From Eutrophosalina sp902522775 (GTDB lineage: Bacteria > Bacteroidota > Bacteroidia > Flavobacteriales > Flavobacteriaceae): a stretch of 64,000 nt of DNA. A model generated the notes under the pieces. It made no database searches. It had not been told where the DNA came from and saw only the letters and a program-made list of their open reading frames with translations. Both the position numbers and the translations under genes were made by a program. Within the stretch, counting starts at the first letter, position 1, and the number at the start of each line of letters is the position of its first letter. Positions 35,809 through 43,985 of the stretch are shown piece by piece. The DNA lies in NCBI GenBank assembly GCA_902522775.1, contig CABYWQ010000004.1, positions 1-64,000 of the forward strand, read 5' to 3'.

Positions 35809-35892
35809 TACTTCGGGTGGGAATCGAACCCACACTTTGTTACCAAAACTGGATTTTGAATCCAGCGCGTCTACCAGTTCCGCCACCGAAGC
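35809..35892 (-). tRNA. tRNA-Leu (anticodon CAA)
   Basis: The reverse strand folds as a class II tRNA of 84 bases. The acceptor stem GCTTCGG pairs with CCGAAGT (one G-T pair at the end), the anticodon stem CTGGA/TCCAG encloses the loop TTCAAAA with anticodon CAA, a long variable arm follows, and the T arm is GTGGG TTCGATT CCCAC. The discriminator is A and CCA is not encoded. It reads UUG codons. It separates the polysaccharide locus from the prs-led housekeeping genes. Confidence 0.96.
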
Positions 35893-35949
35893 AAGGGGTG
35901 TAAATTTATAAAAACTTTTCATTTATATTTAATTGTACTAAATAATTAT

Positions 35950-35957
35950 TAAATTTG
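35950..35957 (+). promoter_or_regulatory. Candidate -7 box (TAnnTTTG) for prs-rplY
   Basis: TAAATTTG matches TAnnTTTG exactly and ends 14 bases before the prs ATG at 35972. A TTG lies 14 bases upstream of the box, shorter than the usual spacing to a -33 element, so only the -7 match is counted. It supports 35972 as the true prs start. Confidence 0.4.
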
Positions 35958-35971
35958 ACGCCCCAAGAAAA

Positions 35972-36914
35972 ATGAGTAAAATTATACCTGTCGCAAAAAT
36001 ATTTTCATGCACCCAATCATCTGTGCTTTCTAAAAAAAATTGCTAAATCTTTTGGCTCTGAAATTGGAAAAGTTAATTTTTCACATTATAGTGATGGTGA
36101 ATATCAACCATCTTTTGAAGAATCGGTCAGAGGCGCCAGGCTCTTTTTAATTGGATCTACACACCCAAGTTCTGAAAATTTAATGGAATTACTGTTAATG
36201 ATAGATGCAGCTAAAAGAGCATCTGCTCGCCACATTACTGCCGTGATCCCTTACTTTGGTTGGGCTAGACAAGACAGAAAAGATAAACCTAGAGTTCCAA
36301 TTGGAGCTAAATTAATTGCAAAACTTTTGGAAACAGCAGGAGCAACTAGAATTATTACCATGGATCTTCACGCTGATCAGATTCAGGGTTTTTTTGAAAA
36401 ACCAGTTGATCATCTTTATGCTTCAACAATTTTCATTCCTTATATTGAATCTTTAAATCTTGATGGATTAACAATTGCTTCTCCAGACATGGGAGGATCA
36501 AAAAGAGCTTATGCATATTCTAAGTTTTTAGAAAGCAATGTTGTAGTATGCTACAAACAGAGAAAAAAAGCAAATGTTATTGATCATATGGAGTTAATTG
36601 GAGAAGTTAAAGGAAAAAATGTTGTAATTGTAGATGATATGGTTGATACTGCTGGTACACTAACAAAAGCTGCTGATTTGATGATGGAAAGAGGAGCTAA
36701 ATCTGTTAGAGCTATATGTACTCATGCTCTTCTTTCAGGAAATGCATATGAAAAAATAGAAAATTCCAAACTAGAAGAACTTATTGTTACTGACTCAATT
36801 CCTCAGAAAAAAGAATCAATAAAAGTAAATGTATTAACCTGTGCAAATTTATTTGCAGATGTAATGCATAACGTTAACACTAATCAATCAATTAATCCTT
36901 TTTTTATAAAATAA
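35972..36914 (+). CDS. prs: Ribose-phosphate pyrophosphokinase with an N-terminal frameshift
   Basis: Prs makes PRPP from ribose-5-phosphate and ATP for nucleotide, His and Trp synthesis. The ATG at 35972 begins MSKIIPVAKIFSC, the family N-terminus, but the frame reaches a stop at 36044-36046 after 24 codons. Removing one A from the 8-A run at 36032-36039 continues as KKIAKSFGSEIGKVNF and joins the long frame with YSDGEYQPSFEESVRGAR, GWARQDRKDKPRVPIGAK, DLHADQIQGFF and the PRPP loop VDDMVDTAGTL. The restored protein has 313 residues, the usual length. Without correction only an internal ATG at 36183 is available, which would lose conserved residues. The gene is normally essential, so the shift is an error or is bypassed. 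rplY follows by 5 bases. Confidence 0.92.
36032..36039 (+). other. Poly-A tract (A8) at the prs frameshift
   Basis: Eight A residues follow TCT (Ser). Seven would keep Prs in frame (Ser-Lys-Lys-Ile-Ala-Lys). The extra A leads to a TAA 5 bases beyond the tract. Interpretation is given under findings. Confidence 0.75.
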
Positions 36915-36919
36915 TAATT

Positions 36920-37591
36920 ATGAAATCAATCAAAATCAACGGATCTAAAAGAGAAAGCGTGGGAAAGTCATCGACTAAAGTCCTACGTAATGCTGGTAAG
37001 GTTCCTTGCGTAGTTTACGGTGGGGAAAAACCAGTTCATTTTTCTGCAGATGAAATCAGCTTTTCCAAATTAGTTTACACACCCAATGCTCACATGGTTG
37101 CAATTTCATTTGATGGAAAATCTGAAATAAATGCTATTATTCAAGATATTCAGTTTCATCCAGTTTCTGAAAAAATCCTGCACATTGACTTTCTTCAACT
37201 TTTTGAGAGTAAAGAAGTTACAATGACAATCCCTGTAAAATATGAAGGGAATGCACCCGGTGTTAGAAATGAAGGTGGAATTCTTTCCAAGAATAAAAGA
37301 AAATTAAGTGTTAGAGCTTTACCCAAAGATCTACCTGACTATATAAAAGCTGATATTTCTAATTTGAATCTTAATGATAACATAACTATTTCTGATGTTT
37401 CAGATGACTCATTTAAGTTTTTACACCCTGATAACATGGTAGTTTGTCAAGTGAAAATGTCAAGAGCTTCATTATCATTATCTACTGAAGAAGAGGAAGA
37501 TGGAGAAGAAAGTAGTGAAGGTTCTGAGACTTCAACCGGTGAAGGAGGAGAAGCTCCAAAAGCTGAAGATAATTCAGAAAATAAAGAATAG
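36920..37591 (+). CDS. rplY: 50S ribosomal protein L25 (Ctc form)
   Basis: This 223-residue protein binds 5S rRNA. Residues 1-90 form the L25 domain (KSSTKVLRNAGKVPCVVYGG, QDIQFHPVSEKILHIDFLQL) and about 95-185 the C-terminal TL5/Ctc beta domain (GNAPGVRNEGGILSKNKRKLSVRALPKDLP). The last 35 residues are a low-complexity Glu/Ser/Gly tail without recognised fold. Acidic tails of this kind are common in bacteroidotal L25. The gene follows prs by 5 bases and is followed by a hairpin that may end the message. Confidence 0.95.
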   Translation: MKSIKINGSKRESVGKSSTKVLRNAGKVPCVVYGGEKPVHFSADEISFSKLVYTPNAHMVAISFDGKSEINAIIQDIQFHPVSEKILHIDFLQLFESKEVTMTIPVKYEGNAPGVRNEGGILSKNKRKLSVRALPKDLPDYIKADISNLNLNDNITISDVSDDSFKFLHPDNMVVCQVKMSRASLSLSTEEEEDGEESSEGSETSTGEGGEAPKAEDNSENKE

Positions 37592-37619
37592 AATTCCAAT
37601 TAGCTTAATTTATAAACAC

Positions 37620-37656
37620 GGTCAAAAAGCTTATATATTTGTATAAATTTTTGACC
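37620..37656 (+). terminator. Hairpin after rplY, probable terminator or attenuator
   Basis: Perfect 9-base arms GGTCAAAAA (37620-37628) and TTTTTGACC (37648-37656) enclose an inner 5-base stem (37631-37635 with 37642-37646). Outer bases 37614-37617 can pair with 37659-37662. The T-rich sequence after it suits intrinsic termination, although the stem is AT-rich. A TTG that could start a longer Pth lies in the loop, which argues against that start. Confidence 0.5.
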
Positions 37657-37701
37657 TTGTTTTCAATATCTCAATTTTTAAAAAGAACTAAATCATTTGA
37701 C

Positions 37702-38262
37702 ATGAACAAATTTCTAATTGTAGGTCTTGGTAATATAGGGATAGACTATGCTATGACACGTCATAATATTGGTTTTGAAATACTTGATCTTATGTCTGAA
37801 AATTTTGAAGATAATTATGAATCCAGAAGATATGGTGAAATATTAAGGGCAAAAACGAATGGAAAGTCGCTTATTTTTCTAAAACCAAATACTTTTATGA
37901 ACATGAGTGGAAAGGCCATCAAATATTGGAAAAACAAAGAAAACATACATAATGATAATTTATTAGTTGTTTTAGATGATTTAAACTTAGATTTTGGGAA
38001 ATCAAGATTTAGAAAATTTGGAAAAGATGGAGGTCATAATGGTTTAAAAAGTATTAATGATTATTTAGGATCCAATAAGTATTGTAGACTAAGGTTTGGA
38101 ATTGGAAATAATTTTAAAAAAGGTACTCAAACAGATTTTGTTCTTGAAAGATGGTCAGATAAAGAATTGAAATCTTTACCTACTCTTATCGATCATAATA
38201 TTAATATAATTTTTCACTATATAAAACACGGGTCTGAAAATACCATGAACAAGTTTAATTAA
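37702..38262 (+). CDS. pth: Peptidyl-tRNA hydrolase
   Basis: This 186-residue enzyme releases peptides from stalled peptidyl-tRNA. FLIVGLGNIGIDYAMTRHNIGFEILD holds the catalytic His (TRHNIGF), followed by LKPNTFMNMSGKAI, VVLDDLNLDFGKSRFRKFGKDGGHNGLKSI and RLRFGIG, all typical of Pth. I chose the ATG at 37702. A TTG at 37639 in the same frame would add 21 residues and resembles some flavobacterial N-terminal extensions, but it sits in a hairpin loop. The stop overlaps the ribF start by one base. Confidence 0.93.
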   Translation: MNKFLIVGLGNIGIDYAMTRHNIGFEILDLMSENFEDNYESRRYGEILRAKTNGKSLIFLKPNTFMNMSGKAIKYWKNKENIHNDNLLVVLDDLNLDFGKSRFRKFGKDGGHNGLKSINDYLGSNKYCRLRFGIGNNFKKGTQTDFVLERWSDKELKSLPTLIDHNINIIFHYIKHGSENTMNKFN

Positions 38263-39197
38263 TGATTGTTTTAAGAGATTTATTCAAAGTAAAGTTAGAT
38301 AAGCCTTCGGTAGCAACTATTGGAACTTTTGATGGAGTTCATTTGGGACATCAAAAAATTATTAAATCATTAATATCTAAATCTAAGGAAACTGAATTAA
38401 ACTCTGTTTTAATAACATTCGATCCTCATCCTAGAAAAGTGATTAATCCTAATTCAAAGTTAGAGTTGCTAAATACAACTGATGAAAAAGTTGATATCCT
38501 TAAAAATTTAGGTCTTGATTATTTAATTATACATGAATTCAGTGTAAGCTTTTCAAATATTGATGCTGAGGAGTTTGTAAAGATTCTTATTCAGAAATTG
38601 AATATAAAAAAGCTTATTGTAGGATATGATCACAGATTTGGAAAAGACAGGAATGCTAACATTAATGATCTTAAAAAATTTGGAAATAAATACAGTTTTG
38701 AAGTTATAGAAATAAGTGCTTTTGATATTGAGGAAATAAATGTTAGTTCTACAAAGATCAGAAATTCTATTTATGAAGGTAAAATTGAAATTTGTAAAAA
38801 ATATATGGGATTTAATTTTAAATTATCCGGAAAAGTTGTAAAAGGGATGTCAAGAGGAAATAAAATAGGATTTCCTACAGCTAATATTGTAGTTACTAAT
38901 AAAGATAAAATCATACCTAAAAATGGAGTTTACCTAGTTTCAAGTAAAATTGATAACAAACTTTATTATGGAATGATGAACATAGGTTATAATCCAACAT
39001 TTGGTAATCAAGAAAAATCCATAGAAGTATATTATTTTGATTATAACTCTAACCTTTATAATAAAACTTTAACTATTGAATTCATTAAGTATATAAGGGA
39101 AGAAATTGAATTTAATAGTGTAAATGAGTTAATAGAAAAATTAAATAACGATAGAGATTACTGTCTCAAACACATAAATTCAATTATTAATAATTAA
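38262..39197 (+). CDS. ribF: Bifunctional riboflavin kinase/FMN adenylyltransferase
   Basis: This 311-residue enzyme phosphorylates riboflavin to FMN and adenylates FMN to FAD. The N-terminal FAD synthetase domain has GTFDGVHLGHQKII and the second motif NVSSTKIRNSI. The C-terminal kinase domain has GNKIGFPTANI, GVYLV and NIGYNPTFG. Length is normal. It is directly coupled to pth (one-base overlap) and 15 bases before serS. Confidence 0.95.
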   Translation: MIVLRDLFKVKLDKPSVATIGTFDGVHLGHQKIIKSLISKSKETELNSVLITFDPHPRKVINPNSKLELLNTTDEKVDILKNLGLDYLIIHEFSVSFSNIDAEEFVKILIQKLNIKKLIVGYDHRFGKDRNANINDLKKFGNKYSFEVIEISAFDIEEINVSSTKIRNSIYEGKIEICKKYMGFNFKLSGKVVKGMSRGNKIGFPTANIVVTNKDKIIPKNGVYLVSSKIDNKLYYGMMNIGYNPTFGNQEKSIEVYYFDYNSNLYNKTLTIEFIKYIREEIEFNSVNELIEKLNNDRDYCLKHINSIINN

Positions 39198-39212
39198 TTT
39201 TAAAAAAACAAT

Positions 39213-40481
39213 ATGCTTCAGGTCAGCTACATTAAAGAAAATTTTTTAAGTATTATTAGTAATTTGAACAAAAGGAATGTTGATTTTTCAAAAGAACTAA
39301 AAGAGATAACTGAACTGGATGATTCAAGAAAAAAAATTCAATTTGAATATGATTCAATATTAAACGAATCTAACAATATTGCAAAAGAAATAGGAATATT
39401 ATATAAATCTGGAAAAAGTAATGAAGCTGAAGAGTTAAAAAGTAAATCCATATCACTCAAACCAAAAGCTAAAGAATTACAAGAAAAGCTTAATAAAATA
39501 TCTAGAGAACTTAAGATTAAATTGTGTTCAATACCAAATATTCCTAATGAATTAGTGGTAAAAGGTAAAAATGAAAAAGATAATGAAGTAATATTTTCTA
39601 CTGAAATTTCAAAAGACAATAAAAAAATAATTCCTCATTGGGATCTTTCATCAAAGTACAATATCATTGATTTTGATTTAGGAAATAAAATATCGGGATC
39701 AGGATTCCCAGTTTATAAAAATAAAGGTGCTAAACTTCAAAGATCACTAATCAATTTTTTTCTTGATAAAAATATTTCTCAAGGTTACAATGAAATACAA
39801 CCTCCATTATTAGTGAATGAAGATTCAGGTTTTGGAACTGGACAACTTCCTGATAAAGAAGGACAAATGTATCATATTCAAAATGAGAACTTATACTTGA
39901 TTCCTACTGCTGAAGTTCCAATAACTAATATTTACAGAAATTCGATTCTAAAAATTCATGAATTACCTATAAAATTAACTGGTTATACCCCTTGTTTTCG
40001 AAGAGAAGCTGGAAGTTATGGATCTGATGTAAGAGGATTGAATAGACTTCATCAATTTGATAAAGTTGAAATAGTTAGAATAGAATGTCCAACCAAATCT
40101 TACATGGTCTTAGATGAGATGGTTGAGCATGTAAAATCTATACTTATAGAATTAGAATTACCTTTTAGAATACTTCGTTTGTGTGGAGGTGATTTAGGTT
40201 TTACATCTGCAATTACTTATGATTTTGAAGTTTTTTCAAAAGCTCAAAATAAATGGCTGGAAGTTAGCTCTGTTTCTAATTTCGAAAGTTATCAATCTAA
40301 TAGACTTAAGTTAAGAATTGATTATGGTGACAAAACAAAAAAATTGGCTCATACTCTAAATGGGAGTGCTCTTGCATTACCAAGAATTATTGCCGCATTA
40401 ATTGAAAATAATCAAACAGATAAAGGTATTACAATTCCAAAAGCTCTTCATAATTATACAGGGTTTAAAATAATCGATTGA
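39213..40481 (+). CDS. serS: Seryl-tRNA synthetase
   Basis: This 422-residue class II enzyme charges tRNA-Ser. An N-terminal antiparallel coiled coil (about residues 25-105) precedes the catalytic domain with motif 2 FRREAGSYGSDVRGLNRLHQF and motif 3 NGSALALPRIIAALIEN. Length is standard. It lies between ribF and rsmA in one direction. Confidence 0.97.
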   Translation: MLQVSYIKENFLSIISNLNKRNVDFSKELKEITELDDSRKKIQFEYDSILNESNNIAKEIGILYKSGKSNEAEELKSKSISLKPKAKELQEKLNKISRELKIKLCSIPNIPNELVVKGKNEKDNEVIFSTEISKDNKKIIPHWDLSSKYNIIDFDLGNKISGSGFPVYKNKGAKLQRSLINFFLDKNISQGYNEIQPPLLVNEDSGFGTGQLPDKEGQMYHIQNENLYLIPTAEVPITNIYRNSILKIHELPIKLTGYTPCFRREAGSYGSDVRGLNRLHQFDKVEIVRIECPTKSYMVLDEMVEHVKSILIELELPFRILRLCGGDLGFTSAITYDFEVFSKAQNKWLEVSSVSNFESYQSNRLKLRIDYGDKTKKLAHTLNGSALALPRIIAALIENNQTDKGITIPKALHNYTGFKIID

Positions 40482-40510
40482 TTATTACTAAATTGAGAAA
40501 GATAATAATC
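40480..40510 (+). repeat. Short inverted repeat between serS and rsmA
   Basis: Arms GATTATTA (40480-40487) and TAATAATC (40503-40510) are perfect inverted repeats around a 15-base loop, beginning at the serS stop codon and ending 4 bases before the rsmA TTG start. It could form a weak hairpin that affects rsmA translation, but AT-rich 8-base arms may arise by chance. Confidence 0.3.
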
Positions 40511-40514
40511 TGGT

Positions 40515-41288
40515 TTGAAAACTGTAAATCCAAAAAAAAAATTTGCTCAAAATTTTTTAAAAGACATATCCATTGCTAATCAAATAGTTAGTTTACTTTC
40601 TGTTGAAAAAACAAAAAATATAATTGAAGTTGGACCTGGAATGGGAATTTTAACTCGTGAAATTCTCAAAATTGATCATATCAACAAAAAGTTTATTGAA
40701 TTAGATAAAGAATGTTGTGATTACTTATTAACTAACTTTCCAGAAATTGAAAAGGATTTAGTTAATGATAATTTTTTAAAGTTTGACATCAAAAAATTCA
40801 ATGCACCTATAAGTATAATAGGAAATTTCCCATACAATATTTCTTCTCAAATTTTATTTAAAGTTTATGAAAACAAGGAAATTATTCATGAAATGATAGG
40901 TATGTTTCAACATGAGGTTGCTGAAAGAATATGTTCAAAAAAAGGGACAAAAAAATATGGAATTCTTTCTGTTTTAATTCAGGCTTTTTTTTCTGTAAAA
41001 CTATTAATAAAAATTAAACCTGAATCTTTTAATCCAGCTCCTAAAGTAAATTCTGCTGTTATTAAAATTATCAAGTACCGAGATAAAATTGATTGCGATG
41101 AGATTTTATTTAAAAAAATTATTAAAACAGCTTTTAATCAAAGAAGAAAAACACTTAAAAACAGCTTAAAGAGTTTTAAAAAAATAGAAAATTTAAAAGA
41201 ACATAGTATCTTTGAAAAACGTGCGGAGGAACTTGATGTAAATGATTATATTTTTCTAACTAATCTATTATCCGATGGAAATATTTGA
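40515..41288 (+). CDS. rsmA: 16S rRNA (adenine(1518)-N6/adenine(1519)-N6)-dimethyltransferase
   Basis: This 257-residue KsgA-type enzyme dimethylates two adjacent adenines near the 3' end of 16S rRNA. KKKFAQNFLKD, the SAM motif EVGPGMGILT, LDKECCDYL and the catalytic GNFPYNISS are clear. The start is TTG, inside the usual family N-terminus KxxFGQNFL. The gene overlaps mgtE by 14 bases. Confidence 0.96.
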   Translation: MKTVNPKKKFAQNFLKDISIANQIVSLLSVEKTKNIIEVGPGMGILTREILKIDHINKKFIELDKECCDYLLTNFPEIEKDLVNDNFLKFDIKKFNAPISIIGNFPYNISSQILFKVYENKEIIHEMIGMFQHEVAERICSKKGTKKYGILSVLIQAFFSVKLLIKIKPESFNPAPKVNSAVIKIIKYRDKIDCDEILFKKIIKTAFNQRRKTLKNSLKSFKKIENLKEHSIFEKRAEELDVNDYIFLTNLLSDGNI

Positions 41289-42633
41289 GCTTTCAGATGA
41301 ACTTATAGAAAAGATTTCTCAATTAATTTATCAAAGGAAAAATTACGAAATAAAAAAAATAGTTAATGATTATCACTATGCTGATTTAGCAGAAATTATC
41401 GATAGTTTAGAAGAAAATCAAAGAATATATCTTATAAAACTTATTGATAGCGATAAAACATCTGATATACTTACAGAGCTTGATGATGATGTCAGAGAAA
41501 AAATCCTAAAAACTTTATCAGCTGAAGAAATTGCTGGTGAAATTAAGGAGATGGATAGTGACGATGCTGTTGATATACTGGATGAACTTTCTGAGGAAAG
41601 AAAAGAAAAAGTTATCTCTCTTATTAAAGATGATAATATTACAGAAAATATTCGCGAATTATTAACTTATGATGAAGATTCAGCTGGTGGATTAATGGCA
41701 AAGGAATTAATTAGTGTCTATGAAAACTGGAGTGTTCTAAAATGTCTTAGGGAAATAAGAAAACAAGCTGAAAATATTTCAAGAGTCCACTCTATCTATG
41801 TTTTGAATAAAAAAGATGAGTTAATTGGCAGATTATCACTTAAAGACTTAATTACATCCCCATCTGAAAGTAGAATTAAAGAAATTTACATACCAAAAGT
41901 TGATTTTGTTCACGTAAATGAAAAGGGAGAAGAAGTAGCCAAATTAATGTCAAAATATGATCTTGAAGCGATTCCCGTGGTTGATGATCAAAAAAAATTA
42001 CAAGGAAGAATTACCATTGATGACATTGTTGATTTAATTAAAGATGAAGCAGAAGAAGATTATTTACTAGCAGCTGGTATTTCAAACGATGTCGAAGCTG
42101 ATGATTCTATTTTTGAATTAACAAAAGCAAGATTGCCATGGTTAATATTAGGCTTATTTGGTGGTCTAGGTAGTGTATTTATCTTAGAAAGCTATGAATC
42201 GATAATGTCAACAAAATCATTAAGAGCTTTGTTTTTTTATACTCCACTTATAGCAGCAATGGCTGGAAATGTCGGAGTTCAATCATCAGCTATTGTTGTA
42301 CAAGGTTTAGCAAATGATGTTATCAAAGACAGTTTATTGTCACGATTGTTCAAAGAAATAAGTCTAACAATTTTAAATGGAATAATTCTTGGTGCTTTGA
42401 TTATTCTGTTCGGTTTGCTAATCGATCAACCGATTGAGATGAGCATAACAATTTCAGTCTCTATGATCTGCGTAATTATTGTAGCTGCTCTTATTGGAAC
42501 TTCTGTTCCTATAATATTGGACAGATTAGGTATTGACCCTGCAATTGCAACAGGACCATTTATTACTACTGGTAATGATATTATAGGAATACTTTTATTT
42601 TTCTATATAGCTAAAATTATCCTTGGATTTTAA
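41275..42633 (+). CDS. mgtE: Magnesium transporter MgtE
   Basis: This 452-residue inner-membrane protein has an N-terminal superhelical MgtE domain (residues 1-130), two CBS domains (about 135-255) with acidic Mg-sensing surfaces, and five membrane helices from about 285. GNVGVQSSAIVVQGLA and the late DPAIATGPFITTGNDIIGI are the pore signatures. It imports Mg2+ and gates by cytoplasmic Mg2+. It overlaps rsmA by 14 bases and abuts the dehydrogenase gene without a gap. Confidence 0.95.
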   Translation: MEIFELSDELIEKISQLIYQRKNYEIKKIVNDYHYADLAEIIDSLEENQRIYLIKLIDSDKTSDILTELDDDVREKILKTLSAEEIAGEIKEMDSDDAVDILDELSEERKEKVISLIKDDNITENIRELLTYDEDSAGGLMAKELISVYENWSVLKCLREIRKQAENISRVHSIYVLNKKDELIGRLSLKDLITSPSESRIKEIYIPKVDFVHVNEKGEEVAKLMSKYDLEAIPVVDDQKKLQGRITIDDIVDLIKDEAEEDYLLAAGISNDVEADDSIFELTKARLPWLILGLFGGLGSVFILESYESIMSTKSLRALFFYTPLIAAMAGNVGVQSSAIVVQGLANDVIKDSLLSRLFKEISLTILNGIILGALIILFGLLIDQPIEMSITISVSMICVIIVAALIGTSVPIILDRLGIDPAIATGPFITTGNDIIGILLFFYIAKIILGF

Positions 42634-43554
42634 ATGAAGATTCTTCATCTTGATGAAAATCACGAATATTTATCATTAGAGCTGGAAAAATTAGGCTTTG
42701 AAAACCAATATGATTATAAATCTTCAAGAAATCAGATATTAAATAAAATTGGTAATTACCACGGAATAATTATTAGAAGCAGAATGACAATAGATAAGGA
42801 AATTATCAATACTGCTAAAAAACTAAAATTTATTGCAAGGGTTGGTTCAGGATTAGAAAACATAGATTTAGTTTCTGCTAAAAAAAATAAAGTTAAAGTA
42901 ATCTCTGCTGGCGAAGCAAATTCAAATGCTGTTGGTGAGCATGCAGTGGGTATGTTATTAAATTTATTAAATAACATTAGTATTTCTAATTCAGAAATAA
43001 TGAATGGCATCTGGGAAAGAGGGAAAAACAGAGGAATTGAATTGGAAGGAAAAGTTATTGGAATAATTGGGTATGGTAAAACTGGTAAGAGTTTTGCCAA
43101 AAAGCTTTCTGGTTTTGATTGTAAAGTCATTTTTAATGATATTAAAAAATTGAAATCCAATCAATTTGCACAATATGTGTCATTAGATGAGTTAAAAATG
43201 AAATCTGATATAATTAGTATACATACTGACTTAAATAAAACTTCTTTAAACTTAATTAACATAGACTTTATTAATTCATGTAAAAAGAATTTTATTTTAA
43301 TTAATACATCAAGAGGAAAATGCGTTAATAGTAACGACTTAGTTACTGGATTAAAAAATAAAAAAATTACTGGTTGCTGTTTAGATGTTCTAGACTTCGA
43401 AGATATGTCTTTTGAAAATATCAAAAAAAATAAAGACTTTGATTATTTAAAGAATTCTAATAATATAATTTTAACACCCCACATCGCAGGATGGACAATT
43501 GAAAGTAAATTAAAGTTAAGTAAAGTTATAATTGAAAAAATTAAAGAATTATGA
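42634..43554 (+). CDS. D-isomer 2-hydroxyacid dehydrogenase, phosphoglycerate dehydrogenase-like
   Basis: This 306-residue protein belongs to the D-2-hydroxyacid dehydrogenase family. IIIRSRMTIDKEII and FIARVGSGLENID in the catalytic domain, the NAD loop GIIGYGKTGKSFAKK, the substrate Arg in NTSRGKCV and the catalytic His in LTPHIAGWT are present. It lacks the C-terminal ACT domain of full SerA. A phosphoglycerate dehydrogenase role in serine synthesis is likely, but other 2-hydroxyacids are possible. It starts on the base after the mgtE stop and overlaps the arsenate-reductase-like gene by 4 bases. Confidence 0.82.
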   Translation: MKILHLDENHEYLSLELEKLGFENQYDYKSSRNQILNKIGNYHGIIIRSRMTIDKEIINTAKKLKFIARVGSGLENIDLVSAKKNKVKVISAGEANSNAVGEHAVGMLLNLLNNISISNSEIMNGIWERGKNRGIELEGKVIGIIGYGKTGKSFAKKLSGFDCKVIFNDIKKLKSNQFAQYVSLDELKMKSDIISIHTDLNKTSLNLINIDFINSCKKNFILINTSRGKCVNSNDLVTGLKNKKITGCCLDVLDFEDMSFENIKKNKDFDYLKNSNNIILTPHIAGWTIESKLKLSKVIIEKIKEL

Positions 43555-43985
43555 AAAATATTATAGTATTATGTACTGGAAATTCATGTAGAAGTCAAAT
43601 GGCTGAAGGTTATTTAAAAAAATATTTACACCAAAAATCAAATGTATATAGTGCAGGAGTTAAAAACCATGAAATTAATTCAAAAGCAATTGAAATTATG
43701 AAAATGGATGATATTGATATTTCTAATCAAACATCAAATCATATTTTAGAATATGAAAATATTGACTTTGACTTCGTGATAACTGTCTGTGATCATGCAA
43801 ATGAAACATGTCCTAATTTTTACTCTAAAAATGCTATAAGATTACATCAAAATTTTTTTGATCCATCAAGCCATAAGACTGAAAATAATTGGATAAAATT
43901 ATTTCAAAAATCAAGAGATGAAATAAAATTATATTGTATTAATTTTTGTAAAAAATATTTTAATTTGGAAAAATTAGCTGAATAG
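43551..43985 (+). CDS. Thioredoxin-coupled arsenate reductase/LMW phosphatase-family protein
   Basis: This 144-residue protein has the low-molecular-weight phosphatase fold. The P-loop CTGNSCRS (C8-x5-R14) and a second cysteine pair in VCDHANETCP match thioredoxin-dependent ArsC, in which Cys is relayed along the chain. The RLHQNFFDPS stretch supplies the general acid Asp. It may reduce arsenate to arsenite. No arsenic transporter or ArsR is visible nearby, so a general phosphatase role cannot be excluded. The 3' end overlaps the convergent aspartate kinase gene by 26 bases. Confidence 0.8.
   Translation: MKNIIVLCTGNSCRSQMAEGYLKKYLHQKSNVYSAGVKNHEINSKAIEIMKMDDIDISNQTSNHILEYENIDFDFVITVCDHANETCPNFYSKNAIRLHQNFFDPSSHKTENNWIKLFQKSRDEIKLYCINFCKKYFNLEKLAE

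Noticed and set aside
36183..36914. prs as a 243-residue protein starting at an internal ATG
   Set aside because: This would drop the conserved N-terminal 70 residues, which are present in the sequence in another frame; a frameshift in the A8 tract explains the data better.
42756..43160. Open frame of 134 codons on the reverse strand, with other reverse-strand frames nearby at 42991-43424
   Set aside because: All are opposite the dehydrogenase gene, which has intact NAD and catalytic motifs; the hydrophobic look of the translations is a side effect of reading Asn/Lys-rich codons backwards.
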